Part shown: piece after piece, positions 6,916-14,100 of the stretch | Layout of the letters: the number at the start of each line of letters is the position of its first letter | How positions within the stretch are numbered: the stretch's first letter is position 1 | Virus record (IMG/VR): IMGVR_UViG_3300025012_000262 | Span: 1-26,706 of that record | Strand: one strand, 5' to 3' | Length of the DNA: 26,706 bases | Source of the DNA: a virus | The notes under the pieces: model-generated | Seen by the model: only the letters and a program-made list of their open reading frames with translations | The model's database searches: none | What the model was told of the DNA's origin: nothing | Program-made: the position numbers and the translations under genes

Positions 6916-7916
6916 TGGCCAAGGAGAAAAATGTGGCAGGGGTTGGGCTAGATATTGGCACTATGAATGTGGTTGCAGCCCGACGTTCTGATAAAGGTGT
7001 TGAAACCAAACGGATGCGTGACCTGTTTCTGGATCTGCCCGTCTCAGCCAAGAAGATGCTCAAGATTTCGGACACCTCTTTCGTGGAACGTGCTCGGGAT
7101 GTCTTGATCTTGGGGGATGCGGCCCTGGAGGTAGCTAATGTGTTTGGGCGGGAGCCACGCCGACCTTTGGCTGCGGGTTTGATCTCCTCGAAAGAGACCG
7201 ACAGTCTGGAGGTTCTAGGTTTGCTGATCCGGGCTGTTCTGGGAGAGCCCGTGGTAGAAAACGAGCCCTGTGTCTTCTCAGTACCTGCTCAACCCATAGA
7301 TGCTGACCGGGATGTTATCTATCACCAGAAGACCTTCGAGGGGATCCTACGAAAGTTGGGATATGTCCCTGAAGCCAGCACTGAGGGGATGGGTATAGTG
7401 TTCTCCGAGTGTGCCGAGGACAAGTTCTCGGGGCTGTGCTTGTCTATGGGATCTGGCATGGTGAATGTGGCTTTGGGGATCAACACCCTGCCAGGCATCG
7501 TATTTTCGATTTCCCGTGGCGGGGACTGGATCGATCAACGAGCGGCTGAGTCCGTGGGTTCTACAAAAGCTCGGATGTGTGCTCTCAAGGAAGCGGGTAT
7601 TGATCTGACCCAACCCAAAGACCGAAACGAACAGGCCATTGTGTTCTACTACGAAGCTCTCATTGACTATGCCCTAGAACAGGTGGCCACTCGGTTTCGG
7701 GCCGCCGGGAACCAGTTTGCTTTGACCCGACCCATCCCCTTGGTTGTGGCTGGGGGGACGGCTTTGGCTGGTGGGTTCATGGGGGTCTTCGAGCGGGTGT
7801 TGGCCAAGCATCGAGAGGCCGGGTTCCCCATCGAGATTTCCGGCATTCGGCTGGCCAAAGATCCTCTCAATGCCATCGCTTACGGCATGTTGGTTCAGGC
7901 ACAGGCCCAAGGTTGA
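6915..7916 (+). CDS. Actin-like ATPase (MreB/ParM/Hsp70 fold)
   Basis: The 333-residue protein has the actin-superfamily ATP-binding signatures in order. Phosphate 1 is VGLDIGTMNVVAAR (D13). The phosphate-2-like loop is LSMGSGMVNVALG (residues 176-188), followed by FSISRGGDWIDQRAAE, as in MreB/ParM-type proteins. The adenosine motif is VVAGGTALAGGF (G280-G281). The phosphate-2 position that is usually Asp is Ser (S177). ATG 6915 overlaps the previous stop, with GGAGG 4 nt upstream; GTG 6912 is an alternative but too close to that site. The family forms ATP-dependent filaments or acts as a chaperone-like ATPase. Its location among neck genes suggests virion assembly or positioning rather than plasmid-type partition, since no ParR-like partner is seen. 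Confidence 0.85.
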   Translation: MAKEKNVAGVGLDIGTMNVVAARRSDKGVETKRMRDLFLDLPVSAKKMLKISDTSFVERARDVLILGDAALEVANVFGREPRRPLAAGLISSKETDSLEVLGLLIRAVLGEPVVENEPCVFSVPAQPIDADRDVIYHQKTFEGILRKLGYVPEASTEGMGIVFSECAEDKFSGLCLSMGSGMVNVALGINTLPGIVFSISRGGDWIDQRAAESVGSTKARMCALKEAGIDLTQPKDRNEQAIVFYYEALIDYALEQVATRFRAAGNQFALTRPIPLVVAGGTALAGGFMGVFERVLAKHREAGFPIEISGIRLAKDPLNAIAYGMLVQAQAQG

Positions 7917-7931
7917 TTCAGGGGGCACCCG

Positions 7932-8432
7932 ATGGAAACCCGGACCGTTACTCTCACTGTTCAAGTGGAAACCGATGCCCGAGTCGAAACCACAGTGTTT
8001 CGGATGGTGCCCGTTAGTTTCCAGATGTCCCACTATCATCCGGCAGTACAAGTTGGGTCCAAATGGGTACCTGCAAAGGCCGCCTATCTGGTTCTACATG
8101 GGGAGGTGTTTCCCCCAGAGGAGAAAGCCCCTGCCCTGCAAAACACTCCTCCGGTGGAAGGAAACACCTTGGAGGCATTCCTTCTGAAAATCCTGGAAGC
8201 TCAGAAACAGGGTCATGATGTTCATCTTGGGGATGACCCGTTGCGAAGGGCTATCTTTTTTGTGGACCAGACGACCGGGGAAAGTGATTCTCTTTCCATC
8301 ACCCGCATCAAAGGGACCATAACTGGGGCGTTGCATCTGGCTTCGGCCTTTGCTGTTACAGAGGACCAACTTAGGGAGTGGATACGGTCCCCAGAAGGTC
8401 GGGCCAAACTCCTGAACCCTCAGATAAGATAG
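7932..8432 (+). CDS. Unknown protein of the structural operon
   Basis: The 166-residue product begins after a good ribosome binding site (AGGGGG, 6 nt). The N-terminal half looks beta-rich (TRTVTLTVQVETDARVETTV). The C-terminal half is mixed, ending LREWIRSPEGRAKLLNPQIR. No signal peptide, TM segment or recognised motif is visible. It sits 15 nt after the ATPase gene and 34 nt before the neck-type gene, so it is probably co-transcribed and part of virion assembly. Function unknown. Confidence 0.7.
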   Translation: METRTVTLTVQVETDARVETTVFRMVPVSFQMSHYHPAVQVGSKWVPAKAAYLVLHGEVFPPEEKAPALQNTPPVEGNTLEAFLLKILEAQKQGHDVHLGDDPLRRAIFFVDQTTGESDSLSITRIKGTITGALHLASAFAVTEDQLREWIRSPEGRAKLLNPQIR

Positions 8433-8466
8433 GGGTAGAACCATTTATTTCCAGCTTACACAGAGC

Positions 8467-9642
8467 ATGAAACGAAGGTTCGTGGGAGAGCTTCGCCGTT
8501 ATTGGAGCCAACATCCGAAGTATCGGGACATCGTCGATCACATCCAGGGCAAGTACAGTTTCCGAGAACGCCCTTCCTACGGCATCATCGTCAAGACCGG
8601 TTCAGGCACCAGAGTGGACTTGTCGGCAGACAACTATGTTGGGATTGTGAACAGCTACGTGTTCTTGACTCGGTACAAGGAATACCCTGGCATCGCCCTG
8701 GAATGGATACGGGAAGATTCTGTGGCCATTCAAGCCAACGGGGGGTCTTTCCCCTCTCCTCCAGGCATCTATTACATCGAGATCACGGCTGATGACGAGT
8801 TCTACGTAGACCCCTTGCTCGACGTGTATCATGAACAAGTGACCGTGGTGGATTCTTTCACCGTTCGACTTCAGAATGCTCCTTTGGCAGGCACGGTGCG
8901 GTTGTACGAAATGCCTGCCGGATACATGCTTCAAGAGGGGGTCAACTACTCTCTGGAAATCGGTCCCGATGGGAAACCCACTGGGGAGATCAATCTGGCA
9001 ACGGCTCTGACTGGGGGCCGAACTCTGCAAGCAGATTATCGACACCCCTCGGCTTCGACTGGTCCTCATAAGTTCTTTCGGGGACGCGGAGACAACCGAG
9101 CCATTCCAGGGTGTGTGTTAGCCTTTGGTCAACGGGCAGCGACGGGAGACCGTTTAGCTGTGGTGGTTCAGGAGATCCGTCGTCCGGCTGCTTTGGAATT
9201 TGGGGGCAAATGGGAGTTGACCCTGGATTTCGATGTGGTGGCCCGTGATCCCGATGCACAGCAGGAAATAGCTGATCAGACGGTCATGTATCTTTGGGCA
9301 GTGTTGAGGTCTCAGTTATCCACTGAGGGTATCGAGATGACGGACCTCTCGCTCGGGGGAGAGTCCGAAGAAGTCTTTGATGAGACTGGCGATGACTACT
9401 TCTATAACTCAGCCTTCTCCTTGACTGTTCAAACGGATTGGTCACTTCATGTTCCGTTGCCCATTCTGTTGCGAAGTGTGTCTCCTGTGACCTTGGTCCA
9501 GTCCAGGGTCATTGCTGGACTCACAGATGAGCAAGTGGGGGACGTTACAACGAATCTTCAGGTCATGGAGACTCTCGGGTTGGAATGGGTGTCTGATCCG
9601 TTCTATGCCGGTCGGGACTTCGCTTTTGAGATCATTCGTTAG
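8467..9642 (+). CDS. Probable neck / sheath-proximal virion structural protein
   Basis: The 391-residue product has an N-terminal basic helix (RRYWSQHPKYRDIVDHIQGK). Beta-rich domains follow, including a strand-rich insert (ITADDEFYVDPLLDVYHEQV) and a later domain with WELTLDFDVVARDPDAQQEI. It has no recognisable enzyme motif. The start ATG has only a weak ribosome binding site (CACAGAGC). A TTTATT-rich stretch precedes it, so some separate control is possible. Two genes before the sheath is the usual place for neck or tail-terminator proteins. I infer that role from position only. Confidence 0.65.
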   Translation: MKRRFVGELRRYWSQHPKYRDIVDHIQGKYSFRERPSYGIIVKTGSGTRVDLSADNYVGIVNSYVFLTRYKEYPGIALEWIREDSVAIQANGGSFPSPPGIYYIEITADDEFYVDPLLDVYHEQVTVVDSFTVRLQNAPLAGTVRLYEMPAGYMLQEGVNYSLEIGPDGKPTGEINLATALTGGRTLQADYRHPSASTGPHKFFRGRGDNRAIPGCVLAFGQRAATGDRLAVVVQEIRRPAALEFGGKWELTLDFDVVARDPDAQQEIADQTVMYLWAVLRSQLSTEGIEMTDLSLGGESEEVFDETGDDYFYNSAFSLTVQTDWSLHVPLPILLRSVSPVTLVQSRVIAGLTDEQVGDVTTNLQVMETLGLEWVSDPFYAGRDFAFEIIR

Positions 9643-9652
9643 GGGACACCAA

Positions 9653-10105
9653 ATGCCGGTTTACGAATTTCAGTGTTATGTGTGCGGGTTGAGGTTCGAG
9701 CAAGCCGTGAAAGTTGCCAACCGGGAAAAGCCCTCCCCATGCCCGAACTGTCAGCAGGCAGCCCCCCGGTCTATGCCTTCTCAGGTGAGTGGGGTGTTTC
9801 ATCAAACGGCGACTGGTCCCGGACCCCAGAATACCGGGGTCTCCGAGTTCGACGCCCATGTGGACCGAGTCATTGGGGACCATGCCCAACAAGGATGGAA
9901 AGTCGCCGAGCAACGTGTTGGCGTGAAACGAAAGGTTTTGGCCAGGCATCCTGGAGCTAAGGGTTTGGATCTATCCCGACAACTCGATGGTTCCTATCAG
10001 CTTCTATCTCCAGAAGCCCGGGGGGTCATGGAGCGTTCCCTCGAAATCACCCATCTGGCAATGGAAGCCCGAAAGAAAAAGCCCCCCGAAGACTCCGCTA
10101 GTTAG
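9653..10105 (+). CDS. FmdB-like zinc-ribbon protein
   Basis: The start is ATG 9653, 10 nt after the previous stop, with AGGGGA 6 nt upstream. The open frame extends further up, but only inside the preceding gene. The 150-residue protein begins MPVYEFQCYVCGLRFEQAV and continues to PCPNCQQ. This is a four-cysteine ribbon (CxxC, about 20 residues, CxxC) with the MPxYExxC opening of FmdB-type putative regulators. The C-terminal part is helical and basic, with DAHVDRVIGDHAQQGWKV. Similar small zinc-ribbon genes occur next to neck/tail genes of large phages, so a structural or assembly role is as likely as DNA binding. Confidence 0.75.
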   Translation: MPVYEFQCYVCGLRFEQAVKVANREKPSPCPNCQQAAPRSMPSQVSGVFHQTATGPGPQNTGVSEFDAHVDRVIGDHAQQGWKVAEQRVGVKRKVLARHPGAKGLDLSRQLDGSYQLLSPEARGVMERSLEITHLAMEARKKKPPEDSAS

Positions 10106-10335
10106 TCAATATCCCAGACACCTAAGAGAGGGAGAGGACTGCTCCCTTGTCTCGAAGGCCATCCATGGTGGCCGCAAAACGCCTGGGTCTACCAGGTTGG
10201 TTTGATGTAACCGTTCGGGATAAACAAAATGTAAGAATTTCGAGCTATTCCACGCCTCTACCGGGAGGTTGGCCCCTATCGGGGGAAATGCACGGATGAC
10301 TGGGCTGGCTGGTTTTTTGGGCTTGAGGTGTCTTA
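10106..10335 (+). other. Structured 230-nt intergenic region before the homing endonuclease
   Basis: No credible gene is seen. Four local hairpins lie in series: GGGAG/CTCCC (about 10130-10146, extendable), GGCCATC-cat-GGTGGCC (10157-10173, one G-T pair), CCTGG-gtcta-CCAGG (10182-10196) and CCCC-tatc-GGGG (10273-10284). A weak promoter candidate follows the third: TTGATG (10202-10207), 17 nt, CAAAAT (10225-10230). The region could be the old sheath leader, displaced when the endonuclease gene inserted, or an RNA element brought with it. Group I intron core signatures were not found. Confidence 0.5.
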
Positions 10336-11157
10336 GTGTCCACGTATCTTGTTTACAAGGCTATTTCGCCATCCGGGAAGGTCTACATCGGACTCACCTC
10401 GAAGTCCTTGAAAGAACGGATACGTGCTCATCTCTCTAACGCCAAGTGGGTGACACATCGGGCCAATCGTTTTCGCCATGCCGTGCGGAAGTATGGACAA
10501 GCCTTAGTGTGGGAAATTCTGGGAGAGGGGTTGTCTTCGGAGCAGGCTTGTGAACAGGAGCGTTTCTGGATTGCATCCCTGCAAGCAACCAATCCCGAAT
10601 TTGGTTACAACGGTTATGCTGGGGGCCAGTGTCCGGTTGGTCCACATCTGGAAGCTCTGCGGTGGGTGAATGCCCATCCCCTTCTACGATCTGACGGGCG
10701 TCCTTTTATCTCTGCACGCTCTGCCGCCCGTTTCATGGGCTTTACCGGCAATATGGATGCGGTGTCCAAAGCCATACGACGGGGAGGTGTATGTTGTGGT
10801 TTTGTCTTTCAGCGGATTTCCGTGGAGGACTATCTTCGGGTCCATGCCAAATTCCTGACCTTGCCGACGTACCAGGACAGTGAACCAACCCCCACACGAC
10901 AAAAGGGATATCACCTGACTGCTGAAACCAGGGGGAAACTGTCTCGGTTACATCGAGATCAACCCCATTCTGAGACCCATCGGCGGAACAGGCTGATCGC
11001 CATTAGCAAACCGATCCGGCGGTCAGACGGACAAGTTTTTCCGTCGCTTTTTGAAGCCGGGAAAGCACTGGGGTTAAGCCAGGGTTCCATCTATCAGGCT
11101 ATTAGAAAAGGGACACCCCGTAAAGGATTTACTTTTGTAAAGGAGGTGCTGCTATGA
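10336..11157 (+). CDS. GIY-YIG homing endonuclease with NUMOD/IENR DNA-binding repeats
   Basis: The 273-residue product starts at GTG 10336 (GAGGTG 5 nt upstream). Residues 4-90 form the GIY-YIG nuclease: YLVYKAISPSGKVYIGLT, then KSLKERIRAHL, with the catalytic Glu in CEQERFWIASL. Two IENR1/NUMOD1-like modules follow: RSDGRPFISARSAARFMGF and RSDGQVFPSLFEAGKALGL. Between them lies a NUMOD3-like segment (TAETRGKLSRLHRDQPHSET). It is a phage-type free-standing homing endonuclease that would cleave an allele lacking it and spread by recombination. Its stop overlaps the sheath start (ATGA), and its last codons carry the sheath's ribosome binding site. Confidence 0.9.
   Translation: MSTYLVYKAISPSGKVYIGLTSKSLKERIRAHLSNAKWVTHRANRFRHAVRKYGQALVWEILGEGLSSEQACEQERFWIASLQATNPEFGYNGYAGGQCPVGPHLEALRWVNAHPLLRSDGRPFISARSAARFMGFTGNMDAVSKAIRRGGVCCGFVFQRISVEDYLRVHAKFLTLPTYQDSEPTPTRQKGYHLTAETRGKLSRLHRDQPHSETHRRNRLIAISKPIRRSDGQVFPSLFEAGKALGLSQGSIYQAIRKGTPRKGFTFVKEVLL
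11139..11153 (+). promoter_or_regulatory. Consensus ribosome binding site of the sheath gene, inside the endonuclease gene
   Basis: AAAGGAGGTG (11139-11148) is a full Shine-Dalgarno match. Its AGGAGG core is 7 nt before the sheath ATG. The same bases encode KEV near the end of the homing endonuclease (FVKEVLL). It is the strongest ribosome binding site seen in this window, as expected for an abundant virion protein. Confidence 0.85.
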
Positions 11158-14100
11158 GTTTTCCTGGATCAGCATACAGTCCCCCAGGCGTCTACACCAA
11201 GACTTTGTTTGATAGCCCGCTCGCGGCGGCTCTCGATGCCCTGAAACTCCCGGTTTTCATCGGGGAGGGCAACGAGGCTCTGGTTCAGACCAATTTGGAG
11301 ATCGTCCGTGGATCTTCAGCCACCGTGGACCAGAGGGTTGTTAGTGAGGATGAAACGGGTCGTGCCGTGGCATCCATCTCGGCTCTCGGGGCCGTGACCC
11401 TTGGTAACTGGGATGGCATTCTGGATCGTTTCAAGATCCGTAACCTTCCCATCACCACTGGGGACGGTACGGGTACCACGTCCAACAATCGTCAGGATGT
11501 GGCAGTCACAATCAACGGCAGCCCCGTGGTTGTGGTTTCGGTAAGTGGTGCTACGGGCTTGGTGAAGATTGCCCAGGCTCCACAGCCCGATGACGTGGTT
11601 CGTTGCACCTACTATTTTCATCGTGGCGATACCCTGTTCGTGGACAATGTGAGTGATCAGGTGGACCCAGAAACGGCCATCGTTCGGGCTGCTAGGGGCA
11701 TCGTAGACATCAATGCCCCGACCCCCGGCACGGCAACTCTCGACCTGCATGGGGACATTCTGAGTCCAGGTGGTGGGGTTACTATCCCGGCCAACAACGT
11801 CCTTTTGCTCATGGTGGACGGAACTGAATATCAGATCACCATCCCGGCCAACGCGGCTTACACCATGCGGCAGGTGGCTGCGGCCATCACGGCAGCAGTT
11901 CGGGGAACCCTGACGGCTTCGACCTATGTGAATCCGTATGGGGAAACCACGCTGCTTCTGACCTCAACCTACAGTTTGTCGGTCAAGGAGGCGTCTGCAA
12001 ACGCCATCCTTGGACTCACAACGGGTCAGGCAGACAACCGAGTTTCGACATTCTACGTGTTCAATGGTCCCATCGTAGACGGCACTGGCGGTGGTGTTAC
12101 TACCACTGACACCTCAAAGGTCACGGTTCGGGTAGACGGGGTTCAGGTCATCCCGAAAACCGTGGACGGTTCTACACGAGCGGTCACGCTGACCCAGGCT
12201 CCCAAGGCTGGGGCGGTCGTGACTATGACCTACTATGCCAATACATGGCAGGACACGTTTGATTACCTGGCTCACCTGAACGTCACATCGATCACATCCT
12301 GTGGTGAAGTGCCCAGTGGCAACACCTTCATTCAGGGGTCAGATTTTGTGCTTCAGAGTGATCGGGTCGTTTGGGGAACGGCAGCCCTGGTTTCCTCAGG
12401 TGTTCACACAACGGGCATGGACTATTTTGATGACACTCAGGTCATCCCAACTCTGATTGACAACCGCACGTATCTCTCGGCCTGCACGGGCGTGGTCACG
12501 ACCAGTGGTGGTGTGTCTACCACGTCCCGTCAACAGTTCACGTTGCCCATGTATCCAACCTTGGGCAATGGGCGTGACACATCCCTCGGGCAGTCTTTGT
12601 TCCAGAGTGTCACCAACAGCCGGATCGATGTTCCGGCTAATCGGCCGGATGTGGTTCGGGCCTACTGGGGCTATGACCCCCAGGATGCACTACTCCGGGG
12701 GCCAGTGACTGTCACTCAGGTCAATGGTTTGGTCATCACCCTGGCTTTGCCGGTTCCGGTTGGGGCTACTGTGTATGCAAGTTTCTACCACAACATGTTG
12801 GTGGACGAGGAATACACTCTGATTGCCACAATCATCGGACAATCCGGGGTTGGGCAGTATCAGATCACGAACGTGCTTGGAAGCAACGTCCTCAACCCCA
12901 CTTTCGTGCAGGGGTCTAAGGGGGCTGGGCTTCTGGGCATTACCTTGGAGTTCCCAAGTGGTTCTGAGCTTTCCTCGGACGTTCATTTTGAATCCGTTTC
13001 CGGTACGGATTTCCTCGGTCCGGTTGAGGAGATTGTTACCGCCCAGTTCGCTTCTCGGGTGGCAACCCCGGCTCGGTTTGCCTTCCCTGGCTATGGGCCA
13101 TACACCTTGGTTCCAAGTGCATCGGACTTCCTGCGCCTTATCATTCACGGCACCGAAATGCCGTCCTCAGCGGGCATCAATCTGAACATTCCCGCCACGG
13201 GCCATGTTGGAGGATTCTTTGCCCATCTTCTGAGTAACGAGATTGCCTACACGGGTGGAGCCGTGGGGGTCGTGGGCCAGAACTATGATGTGACCACCTC
13301 ACAGGAGTTCAGTCTCTACATTGACAACGCCGAGGTGTTCGTTCAGACCGGGACAGATACTGCTCAGGACATCAGTTTCTTTGCACGGGCTATCAATGAT
13401 GCGGCTTCGGGACATCAGGGGATGCCAGCGGCAGGCGGTCTGACCACTATCACATTGAATGCGGGCCTTCGCATCAACGTGAACGACCATTACAACGGTT
13501 GGACCATTGTCATTGGCCAACATGTTGTTGTGGGTGGACCTACCCCAGGCACGGTTCGCACGATCACGGACTACGACGGAGCCACTGGAGTAGCCACGGT
13601 TGCTGCTTGGGGACCGGGTCTGGCCCCCACGGTTGCGACCCCCTACTACACTTTCAACCCGGCGGCTCGGTCGGCTCTGGCTGGGGCCACGAACTTCAAC
13701 GGTCCAATCACAATTACGGCTACGGTCAATGACCAGATCCGCTTCTACTACAACGGGGCTGCTTCTGGGGCGCTCACTGTAGACATCCTCATTGATCCGG
13801 GCACCTATGCCACTCCGGCAGCTTTGGCAACCCACATCAACGGCAAAGTCGTAGCCGCCATTCTGGCTTTGATGGGCGGATCGCCAAACCATCAGGGACT
13901 CGACATCGTGTGCGCGGCTAATGCCGGGAATCAGTTGGAATTCCGACTTCAGCTTCCGGGTCTGGATGGTTCGGGCTTCTTGCAGCTTTTGACTGCGCTG
14001 GGTGGTGCGGCCCGGACTTTTGCCACCCTGGCAGGGTTCGACACGGCAGCGGCAACCGCAAACGGTCAGGCAATTCTTCTTCAAGGGCCAGTGGCCACCA

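Noticed and set aside
10106-10335. Possible group I intron next to the GIY-YIG gene
   Set aside because: The conserved P, Q, R and S core sequences were not found, and the neighbouring genes look complete at both ends, so no interrupted exon is evident.
13299-14084. 261-residue open frame on the minus strand within the sheath gene
   Set aside because: Arg/Ser-rich low-quality translation, fully inside the in-frame sheath gene. It is a codon-bias shadow.
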